Assembly (NCBI GenBank): GCA_046590575.1
Contig: JBKJUS010000187.1
Coordinates: 1-18,163 of the forward strand
Source: DATLNF01 sp046590575
GTDB taxonomy: Bacteria; Actinomycetota; Actinomycetes; BP-191
DNA length: 18,163 bases
Direction of reading: 5' to 3'
In this document: positions 6,623 through 14,130 of the stretch, one piece after another
Position numbering within the stretch: position 1 is the stretch's first letter
Layout: every line of letters begins with the position of its first letter
Position numbers and translations under genes: made by a program
The notes under the pieces: model-generated
Database searches by the model: none
Told to the model about the DNA's origin: nothing
What the model saw: the letters and a program-made list of their open reading frames with translations, nothing else

Positions 6623-7297
6623 ATGCCCGCCCGCGTAGGAGTGGTCACCTTCCCGGGTTCCCTCGACGACGTCGACGCCCTCCGCGCCGTCCGACTGGCT
6701 GGCGGTGAGGCCGTGTCCTTGTGGCACGCCGATGCTGACCTCCACGGCGTCGACGCCATCGTGCTCCCCGGTGGTTTCTCCTACGGTGACTACCTCCGGT
6801 GCGGAGCGATCGCGCGCTTCTCCCCCGTGATGGACTCGGTCATCGCGTTCGCCCGCGACGGTGGCCCGGTGCTGGGTATCTGCAACGGCTTCCAGGTCCT
6901 CTGCGAGTCGCACCTGCTCCCGGGCGCGCTGTTGCGCAACAGCCGACGCCGCTTCACCTGCCATGAGCAGCGACTTCGCGTCGAGTCGGTCAAGTCGACC
7001 TGGACCTCGGCGTACGACGAGGGTGAGGACATCACAGTCGTGATCAAGAATGGTGAAGGTCGCTTCTACGCCGACGACCGCACGCTCGACGCGCTGGAGG
7101 CCGAGGGCCGGGTCGTCGTGCGCTACCTCGGCGACAACCCCAACGGGTCACTGCGCGATATCGCCGGAATCGCCAACGAGGCCGGCAACGTCGTCGGGAT
7201 GATGCCCCACCCGGAGCACGCCATCGAGGGCCTGACGGGGCCCGGCACGGACGGCCTGCGGGTGTTCACCAGCCTTCTCGACAGCGTCAGCGGATGA
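6623..7297 (+). CDS. purQ: FGAM synthase glutaminase subunit PurQ
   Basis: This 224-residue class I glutamine amidotransferase releases ammonia from glutamine for PurL within the PurS-PurQ-PurL complex. The start is ATG 6623, giving MPARVGVVTFPGSLDDVDAL, with CGGAG at 6611-6615 as a fair ribosome binding site; the open frame back to 6512 runs into the IS and is not part of the gene. The triad is visible as Cys87 in GICNGFQVLCE and His196/Glu198 in MPHPEHA. NGEGRFYA is a further family motif. The length matches other actinobacterial PurQ. Its stop overlaps the purL start (ATGA). The IS and two accessory genes separate it from its partner purS. Confidence 0.97.
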   Translation: MPARVGVVTFPGSLDDVDALRAVRLAGGEAVSLWHADADLHGVDAIVLPGGFSYGDYLRCGAIARFSPVMDSVIAFARDGGPVLGICNGFQVLCESHLLPGALLRNSRRRFTCHEQRLRVESVKSTWTSAYDEGEDITVVIKNGEGRFYADDRTLDALEAEGRVVVRYLGDNPNGSLRDIAGIANEAGNVVGMMPHPEHAIEGLTGPGTDGLRVFTSLLDSVSG

Positions 7298-9504
7298 GCC
7301 TCTCCGACGAGGTGGCCCAGCCCTACATCGAGCTCGGGCTCAAGGACGACGAGTACGCCCGCATCATCGAGATCCTCGGCCGTCGGCCCAGCGACGAAGA
7401 GCTCGCGATGTACTCGATCATGTGGAGCGAGCACTGCTCCTACAAGAGCTCAAAAGTGCACCTTCGCCGCTTCGCCGGATCGCAGGAGCACCCGCGCATC
7501 CTGGCCGGGATCGGTGAGAACGCCGGTGTCATCGACGTCGGCGGAGGCACGGCGGTGACCTTCAAGGTCGAGAGTCACAACCACCCGAGCTTTGTCGAGC
7601 CCTACCAGGGCGCGGCGACCGGTGTAGGTGGCATCGTCCGCGACATCCTGGCAATGGGTGCCCGGCCGGTAGCGGTGATGGACTCGCTGCGCTTCGGCGA
7701 CGCTGATGCGCCGGATACGCGTCGGCTAGTCGATGGTGTCGTCGCCGGCGTCGGTGGCTATGGCAACTGTCTCGGACTGCCCAACCTCGGCGGCGAGATC
7801 ACCTTCGATCCGACCTACGCTGGCAACCCGCTCGTCAACGCGCTGTGTCTCGGCGTTCTGCCGGTGGAGCGACTGCACCTTTCGGCCGCGAAGGGCATCG
7901 GCAACATCGCCGTCCTCATCGGCGCCAAGACCGGGCGAGACGGCATCGGCGGAGTCTCGGTTCTCGCGTCGGCGACCTTCGAGGAAGGGTCTTCCGCGAA
8001 ACGTCCGGCGGTGCAGGTCGGTGATCCCTTTACCGAGAAGGTGCTCATCGAGTGCTGCCTCGAGCTGTTCGACTCGGGCCTCGTCGTCGGCATTCAGGAC
8101 CTCGGTGGGGCGGGGCTGACATGCGCGCTGTCGGAGACCGCCGCGAAGGCAGGATTGGGGATGGAGGCGAGGCTGGACGCCGTGCCTCTGCGCGAGCCGT
8201 CGATGACGGCGACGGAGGTGCTGGCGAGCGAGTCGCAAGAGCGGATGCTCGCGATCGTCGAGCCGTCGCACCTTTCCGCCGTGCTCGAGGTGTGCCATCG
8301 ATGGGGCGCTCTCGCCACACCCATCGCGGAGGTCACGGCCACCGGTCGGCTCGTCATCACCTGGCACGGCGACGTCGTCGTCGACGTACCCCCGGCTTCA
8401 CTGGCCGACGATGGTCCGGTCTACACGCGTCCGATGGTGCGTCCCGCTGACCTCGACGCCCTCCGCGCTGACGACCCGTCGCGACTCCTTCGGCCCGCGA
8501 CCGGTGACGAGATGCGGGCGACCGTGCTGCAGCTTGCCGGCTCACCCAATCTGTCCTCTCGCCGCTGGGTCACCGACCAGTACGACCGTTACGTCCGCGG
8601 CAACACCGTGCTCTCCGCGCCCGAGGACGCGGGGGTTCTGCGTCTCTCCGACGACGCACCGGCAGGAGTCGCGCTCGCTCTCGACGGCAACGGCCGCTTC
8701 GCTCGTCTCGACCCCTACCTCGGCGCGCAGCTCGCCCTGGCGGAGGCGTGTCGCAACGTCGCAGCAGTCGGGGCCGTGCCCATTGCCGCGACCGACTGCC
8801 TGAATTTCGGCTCCCCCGAGAACCCTGAGGTCATGTGGCAGTTCGCGGAGACCGTGCGCGGGCTGGCCGACGGCTGCGTCAGCATGGGCACGCCGGTGAT
8901 CGGCGGCAATGTCAGCTTCTACAACCAGACGGGCGACCAGCCCATCAACCCGACTCCTGTCGTCGGCATCCTGGGGCTCATCGATGACGTCGAGCGGCGT
9001 ACGCCGATCGGCTTCACCCGTGAAGGCGACTCGGTGGTGCTGCTCGGTGCCACGCACGACGAGTTCGGCGGGTCGGAGTGGGCGTGGGTCGTGCACCGTC
9101 ACGTGGGTGGCCAGCCGCCGGTCCTCGATCTCGTCGCCGAGCGGGCACTGGGTGAGGTGCTGGTCGAGGGAGCGTCGAGCCGGCTCTTCACCGCGGCGCA
9201 CGACCTGTCCGAGGGCGGTCTGAGCCAGGCGCTCGTCGAGTCGTGCCTGCGCGGAGGGGTGGGTGTCACGGTGACACTCGGTGACGATGTGTTCGTCGCG
9301 CTCTGCAGCGAGTCGGCGTCGCGAGCCGTCGTCGCCACCCCCGACGTGGAAGGCGTGCTCTCGCTCGCTGCTCGGTGCGGTGTCCCGGCGATCGTCATCG
9401 GGCAAGTGGGCGGTGACGCGCTGGTGGTCGAGGGTTCGTTTGGCATCCCGCTCGACGAGCTACGCGAGGTATGGGAAGGCACCCTGCCCCGCCTCTTCGG
9501 CTAG
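7294..9504 (+). CDS. purL: FGAM synthase large subunit PurL (small type)
   Basis: This 736-residue protein makes formylglycinamidine ribonucleotide from FGAR using ATP and ammonia from PurQ. It is the short PurL type that needs separate PurS and PurQ, not the about 1300-residue fused form. The start is ATG 7294, overlapping the purQ stop. Visible motifs are YSIMWSEHCSYKSSK (His47), the SHNHPSFVEPYQGAATGVGGIVRD segment (His95/His97), the GIQDLGGAGLTCALSE repeat, and, in the second half, CLNFGSPENPEVMWQF, VIGGNVSFYN and AAHDLSEGGLSQAL. These show the two pseudo-symmetric AIR-synthase-like halves. No frameshift is seen. The TAG stop shares one base with the next gene's GTG. Confidence 0.97.
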   Translation: MSLSDEVAQPYIELGLKDDEYARIIEILGRRPSDEELAMYSIMWSEHCSYKSSKVHLRRFAGSQEHPRILAGIGENAGVIDVGGGTAVTFKVESHNHPSFVEPYQGAATGVGGIVRDILAMGARPVAVMDSLRFGDADAPDTRRLVDGVVAGVGGYGNCLGLPNLGGEITFDPTYAGNPLVNALCLGVLPVERLHLSAAKGIGNIAVLIGAKTGRDGIGGVSVLASATFEEGSSAKRPAVQVGDPFTEKVLIECCLELFDSGLVVGIQDLGGAGLTCALSETAAKAGLGMEARLDAVPLREPSMTATEVLASESQERMLAIVEPSHLSAVLEVCHRWGALATPIAEVTATGRLVITWHGDVVVDVPPASLADDGPVYTRPMVRPADLDALRADDPSRLLRPATGDEMRATVLQLAGSPNLSSRRWVTDQYDRYVRGNTVLSAPEDAGVLRLSDDAPAGVALALDGNGRFARLDPYLGAQLALAEACRNVAAVGAVPIAATDCLNFGSPENPEVMWQFAETVRGLADGCVSMGTPVIGGNVSFYNQTGDQPINPTPVVGILGLIDDVERRTPIGFTREGDSVVLLGATHDEFGGSEWAWVVHRHVGGQPPVLDLVAERALGEVLVEGASSRLFTAAHDLSEGGLSQALVESCLRGGVGVTVTLGDDVFVALCSESASRAVVATPDVEGVLSLAARCGVPAIVIGQVGGDALVVEGSFGIPLDELREVWEGTLPRLFG

Positions 9505-10301
9505 TGCCGCGTCGTCGCTGGCCGTACGACGAGCTCCGCGCGGCCGTGTCAGAGCAGTACGCCCGGATCGCGACTGCGGTCGAGGCCATGCCCGACTCCG
9601 CCTTCGCGCTTCCGACGCGACTCGGGGAGTGGCGGGTGGACGCACTGATCGCACACCTCGTCGGCAACCTCGATTACCTCGTCGATGGCCTCGCCCGCCA
9701 GTCCGCGGCCGGGCTAGCACCGACCGGGCTCTCCTATCGCGAGCGGCCGGCGGAGGAACAGGCGCGCATCGCTGCGCTGGCGCAGGAGAAGGCCGTCGGA
9801 CAACTCCCGGACGAGTTGCGCGAACGGCTGCGGGTCGCGGTGGATGCGACGTCCCGGTCCCTCGACAAGGAGGAGACCGACCGGGTTGTCGTGATCGAGG
9901 AACGGGGACCGATCTTGCTCTCGGAGTACCTGGTGACCCGGTGCACCGAGGGCGTCGTGCACGGTCTGGACCTGGCGGCTGCTGTTCGCGTGACGATCGA
10001 CCCGGAGCCGCGCGCCTTGCGCGCCGTCGTGCGCCTGCTGGCTGATCGGCTGGTCGAGCGGGCCCCCGGTCGTTCGGTCGAGGTGCGGATCCCCGGCCCG
10101 GCCGGGTGTGCGGTGCAGTGCGTGGAGGGCCCGCGGCATACCCGCGGCACCCCGGGCTCGGTGGTCGAGGTCCGTGACGCGCTCGTCTGGGTCGAACTCG
10201 CGACCGGGCGGGTGCGATGGGTGGACGCGGTCTCCGACGGCCGGGTCTCGGCCAGCGGCGAGCGCGCCGACCTGACGTCGTACCTGCCCGTTCTCGCCTA
10301 A
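9504..10301 (+). CDS. DinB/maleylpyruvate-isomerase-like N-terminal plus SCP-like C-terminal protein
   Basis: This 265-residue protein starts at GTG 9504 (VPRRRWPYDELRAAVSEQY), sharing one base with the purL stop; the longer frame from 9471 overlaps purL and is not supported. Residues about 10-160 resemble the mycothiol-dependent maleylpyruvate isomerase/DinB-like four-helix fold, with a probable metal triad His51 (LIAHLVGN), Glu149 and His153 (RCTEGVVHGLDL). The C-terminal about 100 residues look like the sterol-carrier-like domain found in related actinobacterial proteins; a similar gene lies upstream of purF in Mycobacterium (Rv0807, from memory). It may use mycothiol as cofactor. The substrate and the reason for its conserved place among pur genes are unknown. 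Confidence 0.8.
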   Translation: MPRRRWPYDELRAAVSEQYARIATAVEAMPDSAFALPTRLGEWRVDALIAHLVGNLDYLVDGLARQSAAGLAPTGLSYRERPAEEQARIAALAQEKAVGQLPDELRERLRVAVDATSRSLDKEETDRVVVIEERGPILLSEYLVTRCTEGVVHGLDLAAAVRVTIDPEPRALRAVVRLLADRLVERAPGRSVEVRIPGPAGCAVQCVEGPRHTRGTPGSVVEVRDALVWVELATGRVRWVDAVSDGRVSASGERADLTSYLPVLA

Positions 10302-10319
10302 CCCACCCTAGGAGGCGGA

Positions 10320-10325
10320 TACACT
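10320..10325 (+). promoter_or_regulatory. Candidate -10 element upstream of purF
   Basis: TACACT fits TANNNT in the 71-bp gap before purF (10302-10372), the widest gap in the purQ-purM run. No convincing -35 box accompanies it. It could provide a local purF-purM promoter. Confidence 0.25.
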
Positions 10326-10372
10326 GCCGACGTAACGGCGTCCCCGCCCACCGTCCTCGACGAGGAGCCCCC

Positions 10373-11938
10373 GTGCCGGACGGCCTCGGCCCGCAGCACG
10401 ACGAGATACCTGACGAGCAGAGCCCCAGGGACGCCTGCGGGGTGTTCGGGGTGTGGGCGCCCGGCGAAGAGGTGGCCAAGCTCGTCTATTACGGGCTCTA
10501 CGCGCTGCAGCATCGTGGCCAGGAGGCAGCCGGCATCGCGACGTCGGACGGGTCCAACGTCACGGTCTACAAGGAGCTAGGACTCGTCGCGCAGGTGTTT
10601 GACGAGTCGATCCTCAACGCGATGCCCGGCCACGTCGCCATCGGGCACACGCGGTACTCCACGACTGGCGGCTGCACCTGGGAGAACGCCCAGCCGTCGT
10701 TCCGTCACACCAAAGGGCGCGGCAGTATCGCGCTGGGTCACAACGGCAACCTCACCAACACGGTGGAGCTCGCCCGGTTGGTCAAGACTGACATCAGCGA
10801 CTCGATGGGTTCGACGACGGACTCCGATCTCATCACCAGCTTGCTCGCCGACCGTCCCGATCTCTCGGTCGAGGAAGCGGCGATCGAGGTGCTTCCGATG
10901 CTCCAGGGTGCTTTCTCGCTGACGTTCATGGACGAGCACACGATGTACGCCGCCCGTGATCGTCATGGTGTACGCCCGCTGGTCCTGGGCCGACTCGAGC
11001 GGGGCTGGGTGGTCGCGAGTGAAACCGCAGCGCTGGACATCGTCGGTGCGCAGCTGATCCGCGAGGTCGAACCGGGCGAGTTCCTCGCCATCGACGCTGA
11101 CGGGCTGCGCAGCCGGCAGTGGGCCGAGCCTGAGCCCAAGGGCTGTCTCTTCGAGTACGTCTACCTCGCGCGACCGGACACGCAGATCGCCGGTCGGGGC
11201 GTGCATGCCACCCGCGTCGAAGTCGGTCGAGTGCTCGCTCGTGAGGCGCCGGTCGAGGCTGACCTCGTCATCCCGGTGCCGGAGTCGGGAGGGCCGGCGG
11301 CCATCGGCTACGCCGAGGAGAGTGGCATCCCGTACGGCGAGGGCCTGGTCAAGAACCGTTACGTCGGCCGTACCTTCATCCAGCCGAGTCAGACCATCCG
11401 CCAGCTCGGTATCCGCCTCAAGCTCAACCCGGTTCGCGAGGTGTTGCGGGGCAAGCGTCTTGTCGTCGTCGACGACTCGATCGTCCGCGGCAACACTCAG
11501 CGAGCCCTCGTGCGCATGCTGCGCGAGGCCGGTGCCGCGGAGGTGCATGTCCGTATCTCGTCGCCGCCGGTGAAGGAACCGTGCTTCTACGGCATCGACT
11601 TCGCGACGCGAGCCGAGCTGATCGCCCATGGACTCGACGTCGAGCAGATCCGCGAGTCCATCGGTGCCGACTCGCTCGCTTACGTCAGCCTCGACGGGCT
11701 GATCGCGGCGACGACGATCGCCAAGCCCAATCTGTGCCGGGCCTGCTTCGACGGCACCTACCCGATCCCCCTGCCGGCTGACGAGCAGATCGGAAAGCAC
11801 GTGCTCGAGGGGATTGGCGTGAGTGTGATGGGCGAGTCCGACGCCCCTGCCCAGCGCCTCGGCAGTCCGGGCCCGTCAGGTGATGACGAGCCGCTGCTGC
11901 CCAGCGTGGGCGCTGCCGACGCGCTTCGGCGACCATGA
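10373..11938 (+). CDS. purF: Amidophosphoribosyltransferase
   Basis: This 521-residue enzyme carries out the committed first step, making phosphoribosylamine from PRPP and glutamine. The start is GTG 10373 with GAGGAG at 10362-10367. A short propeptide of about 21 residues precedes Cys22 in DACGVFGVW, the N-terminal nucleophile exposed after processing. The glutaminase domain comes first (ALQHRGQEAAGI, GHTRYSTTG, HNGNLTN), followed by the phosphoribosyltransferase domain with the PRPP loop VVVDDSIVRGNT. Cys258, Cys404, Cys455 and Cys458 (KPNLCRACFDG) match the positions of iron-sulfur ligands in the Bacillus-type enzyme, so a 4Fe-4S cluster is expected. Its stop overlaps the purM start (ATGA). 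Confidence 0.97.
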   Translation: MPDGLGPQHDEIPDEQSPRDACGVFGVWAPGEEVAKLVYYGLYALQHRGQEAAGIATSDGSNVTVYKELGLVAQVFDESILNAMPGHVAIGHTRYSTTGGCTWENAQPSFRHTKGRGSIALGHNGNLTNTVELARLVKTDISDSMGSTTDSDLITSLLADRPDLSVEEAAIEVLPMLQGAFSLTFMDEHTMYAARDRHGVRPLVLGRLERGWVVASETAALDIVGAQLIREVEPGEFLAIDADGLRSRQWAEPEPKGCLFEYVYLARPDTQIAGRGVHATRVEVGRVLAREAPVEADLVIPVPESGGPAAIGYAEESGIPYGEGLVKNRYVGRTFIQPSQTIRQLGIRLKLNPVREVLRGKRLVVVDDSIVRGNTQRALVRMLREAGAAEVHVRISSPPVKEPCFYGIDFATRAELIAHGLDVEQIRESIGADSLAYVSLDGLIAATTIAKPNLCRACFDGTYPIPLPADEQIGKHVLEGIGVSVMGESDAPAQRLGSPGPSGDDEPLLPSVGAADALRRP

Positions 11939-13014
11939 CCAAGCGCGGTGGAGTGGAGGGACCGGGCAGCTCCTATGCCGCGGCCGGCGTCAGCATCGAG
12001 GCGGGTGATCGCGCGGTCGAGCTGATGAAGAAGAAGGTCAGCAGAGCGACCCGGCCCGAGGTCGTGGGCGGTCTCGGTGGCTTCGCCGGCCTCTTCGCTC
12101 TCGATGTCACCAAGTACAAGCAGCCGCTGCTGGCCAGCTCCACCGACGGAGTGGGCACCAAGCTCGCCGTGGCGCAGGCGATGGACAAGCACGACACCGT
12201 CGGCATCGACCTGGTGGCCATGGTCGTCGACGACCTTGTGGTGTGTGGGGCCGAACCGCTGTTTCTGCTCGACTACATAGCCTGCGGCCGGGTTGTTCCC
12301 GAGCGGATGGCTGAGATCGTCGGTGGCATCGCGGAGGGCTGCCGTCAGGTGAACTGCGCGCTCATCGGCGGGGAGACCGCCGAGCACCCCGGGATCATGG
12401 ACGACGACGTCTACGACCTGTCCGCCACCGGGGTCGGCGTGGTCGAGGCCGACAAGCTCATCGGCAGCGAGAACGTCGCCGTCGGTGATGTCGTCATCGC
12501 GATGGCCTCGAGCGGCCTGCACAGCAACGGTTTCGCACTCGTCCGTCATGTGCTGCTTGGTGCCGCGCGCATGCGTCTGGACCGCGAAGTCGATGAGCTC
12601 GGTACGACGCTCGGCGAGGCGCTTCTCACGCCCACCCGGATCTACGCGCGAGACTGCCTGTCGCTCATCGACGACGTCGATGTTCACGCCTTCGCGCACA
12701 TCACTGGAGGCGGCCTCGCCGCCAACATTGCGAGGGTGATCCCCGACGGGCTGATCGCCGATCTCGAGCGGTCGAGCTGGGCCGTGCCGCCGATCTTCCA
12801 TCTTGTGGCCGATCGCGGTCGGGTGGAGCGGGAGGAGATGGAGCGCACCTTCAACATGGGTGTCGGCATGGTCGCCGTCGTCGCCCCGGATGAGGCTGAG
12901 CGCGCGCTCGCGGTCCTTGACCGACACCACGTATTCGCCTGGATGGCCGGCGTGGTCGTCGCGGGTGACGGCAGCGATGTCGGCGCCCGGCTGACCGGTG
13001 AGCACCCCGCCTGA
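11935..13014 (+). CDS. purM: Phosphoribosylformylglycinamidine cyclo-ligase (AIR synthetase)
   Basis: This 359-residue enzyme closes the imidazole ring, turning FGAM into AIR with ATP. The start is ATG 11935, four bases into the purF end, so coupling is likely; there is no separate ribosome binding site. Family motifs are SYAAAGVSIEAGD, the VVGGLGGFAGLF segment, ASSTDGVGTKLAVA, DLVAMVVDDLVVCGAEPLF, GGETAEHPG, ASSGLHSNGFAL and the C-terminal HITGGGLAANIARV and MGVGMVAVV. The length agrees with other actinobacterial PurM. A lipoprotein gene starts 2 nt after the stop, so the transcript probably continues. Confidence 0.97.
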   Translation: MTKRGGVEGPGSSYAAAGVSIEAGDRAVELMKKKVSRATRPEVVGGLGGFAGLFALDVTKYKQPLLASSTDGVGTKLAVAQAMDKHDTVGIDLVAMVVDDLVVCGAEPLFLLDYIACGRVVPERMAEIVGGIAEGCRQVNCALIGGETAEHPGIMDDDVYDLSATGVGVVEADKLIGSENVAVGDVVIAMASSGLHSNGFALVRHVLLGAARMRLDREVDELGTTLGEALLTPTRIYARDCLSLIDDVDVHAFAHITGGGLAANIARVIPDGLIADLERSSWAVPPIFHLVADRGRVEREEMERTFNMGVGMVAVVAPDEAERALAVLDRHHVFAWMAGVVVAGDGSDVGARLTGEHPA

Positions 13015-13016
13015 CG

Positions 13017-13802
13017 ATGCGAACGCGCAGCAGGGCCGTCGGTCGAGTTCTCGCGATCACCCTCGTGCTCGGTCTCGCCGCCGCAGGGTGCTCCGACGAC
13101 AGCGTGCCCGACGCCGAGCCGTCCCCGGCCGCGATCCGGCCCACCGCTGTGGCCAAGCCCCGCCCGTCCCGCTCCGCCGCGCCCACCGCGACGGCCAGCC
13201 CGGCACCGAAGCCTCAGCCGCTGGGCGCGTCCCAGGCCTTCCTGTCGGCGACTGCGAACGAGGCGGCGGTGACAGCCGACCCGCAGACCGGCTGCTTCGA
13301 CATCTACCCGGGACTGCTCGACGTGTCGTGCGACACCCTGCAGCTCGACGGAGGCACGCTGCTGTGGCTGGCCGGGACGGAGGACCTCGGAAGCGGGCAG
13401 CGGCGCCGGGTGCTGCGGCTGCTGACCTTCGACCCAGCCACGGGTGGTTACCGGCTCCGGTTTCTGTCCCGGGACCCGGCCGGGGGCTGGACCGGCTTCT
13501 CGATCGGCGTGGCTCGGCTCACCGGCAATGGTGTCGACGGCCTGGTCGTGCGTACGGAGCTCGCCGGAAACGGGGGCACCTACGACGTGCTCACCTGGCG
13601 GGCAGGGGGTCCGCTCGTCCTGCGGGCGCACCGCCCACCGGCTCGCGACCTGCGCGTCGTGGCCCGCGAGAACCGCCTTGACGACTACCAGTCGGCGGGT
13701 CGCGGCTTCTACCTCTACCGCCGCATTCAGTGGGACGGCGCGCGCATGACCATCGTCGACGTCGGTCGGGTCAGGGCGTCGGAAGTGCCGCCTCCGGCGT
13801 GA
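13017..13802 (+). CDS. Putative lipoprotein
   Basis: This 261-residue protein starts at ATG 13017, 2 nt after purM. Its N-terminus (MRTRSRAVGRVLAITLVLGLAAAGC) is a lipoprotein signal peptide with the lipid-attachment cysteine at position 25. A long Pro/Ala/Ser/Thr-rich linker follows (about residues 27-70). The folded part contains two cysteines (GCFDIYP and VSCDTLQ) and a segment, ARLTGNGVDGLVVRTELAGNGG, faintly like an FG-GAP/VCBS beta-propeller repeat. I do not recognise the family. It would sit on the outer face of the cytoplasmic membrane. Its close spacing after purM suggests co-transcription, but no role in purine synthesis follows from this. It converges on the DUF3073 gene. Confidence 0.75.
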   Translation: MRTRSRAVGRVLAITLVLGLAAAGCSDDSVPDAEPSPAAIRPTAVAKPRPSRSAAPTATASPAPKPQPLGASQAFLSATANEAAVTADPQTGCFDIYPGLLDVSCDTLQLDGGTLLWLAGTEDLGSGQRRRVLRLLTFDPATGGYRLRFLSRDPAGGWTGFSIGVARLTGNGVDGLVVRTELAGNGGTYDVLTWRAGGPLVLRAHRPPARDLRVVARENRLDDYQSAGRGFYLYRRIQWDGARMTIVDVGRVRASEVPPPA

Positions 13803-13817
13803 GCCGGTGCTGGCTCA
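13800..13817. terminator. Candidate bidirectional hairpin between lipoprotein and DUF3073 genes
   Basis: TGAGCC-GGTGCT-GGCTCA is a perfect 6-bp stem with a 6-nt loop at the convergent junction. Both stop codons lie in the arms: TGA at 13800-13802 on + and TGA at 13817-13815 on -. Three of the six pairs follow automatically from convergent TGA stops. The short stem and missing T-tract make it a weak terminator. Confidence 0.35.
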
Positions 13818-14000
13818 GGCCGGCCACAACTCCTCTTCGTCGTCCTCTTCGTCGTCTGCTGTCTCGGTGCTCTCGGCCGCTCGAAGCGGCGAGTCACTGG
13901 CGAGCTCAGCACGCAGTCGGTCGAGGTCGGTCCCGGTCGTGCTGTACTTCAGCTCGCGGGCGACCTTGGTCTGCTTGGCTTTGGCCCGGCCGCGCCCCAT
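13815..14000 (-). CDS. DUF3073 family protein
   Basis: This 61-residue protein starts at ATG 14000 on the minus strand, with a strong ribosome binding site GAGGAGG about 8 nt upstream. The basic start MGRGRAKAKQTKVARELKYS and the following TDLDRLRAEL match DUF3073, a small actinobacterial family of unknown function. The same family follows purM in Mycobacterium (Rv0810c, from memory), which supports conserved gene order. The C-terminus is strongly acidic (ETADDEEDDEEELWPA), partly from a perfect 12-bp tandem duplication. The split into basic head and acidic tail suggests a nucleic-acid- or ribosome-associated role, but that is inference. Confidence 0.9.
   Translation of the reverse strand: MGRGRAKAKQTKVARELKYSTTGTDLDRLRAELASDSPLRAAESTETADDEEDDEEELWPA
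13831..13854. repeat. Two tandem 12-bp copies in the DUF3073 tail
   Basis: TCCTCTTCGTCG occurs twice without a gap. On the minus strand it encodes the repeated Asp/Glu tract DDEEDDEE. The copies are identical, consistent with slippage. Confidence 0.85.
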
Positions 14001-14021
14001 ATGGCTCGACCTCCTCGACGA

Positions 14022-14040
14022 CGGGGCGCTGCAGGCCCCG
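14022..14040 (-). promoter_or_regulatory. GC-rich hairpin upstream of DUF3073
   Basis: CGGGGC (14022-14027) pairs with GCCCCG (14035-14040) around a 7-nt loop. It lies just before the DUF3073 ribosome binding site on the minus strand, so it could be a leader structure or part of a terminator pair with the dyad at 14045-14083. Confidence 0.35.
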
Positions 14041-14044
14041 AGAA

Positions 14045-14083
14045 TGACTTACGACGACGGCGTACGCCGCCCATCGTAAGTCA
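14045..14083 (-). terminator. Strong nested dyad downstream of the dehydrogenase gene
   Basis: A perfect 10-bp inverted repeat, TGACTTACGA (14045-14054) and TCGTAAGTCA (14074-14083), encloses a perfect 12-bp palindrome CGGCGTACGCCG (14058-14069), nearly on the same centre. It lies 47 nt past the stop of the minus-strand dehydrogenase and upstream of DUF3073. A rho-independent terminator without a long T-run is the simplest reading; an operator for DUF3073 is the alternative. Confidence 0.55.
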
Positions 14084-14130
14084 CGAGGGCAGCGGATGCG
14101 CACTCGCCGCACGCCGACACCCTCACGGAG

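Noticed and set aside
10577..11800. A 407-codon minus-strand frame opposite purF
   Set aside because: It is a shadow of purF, with no motif, no ribosome binding site and a skewed composition.
11758..13005. A 415-codon minus-strand frame opposite purM
   Set aside because: It is a shadow of purM, with His/Asp/Gly-rich low-complexity sequence.
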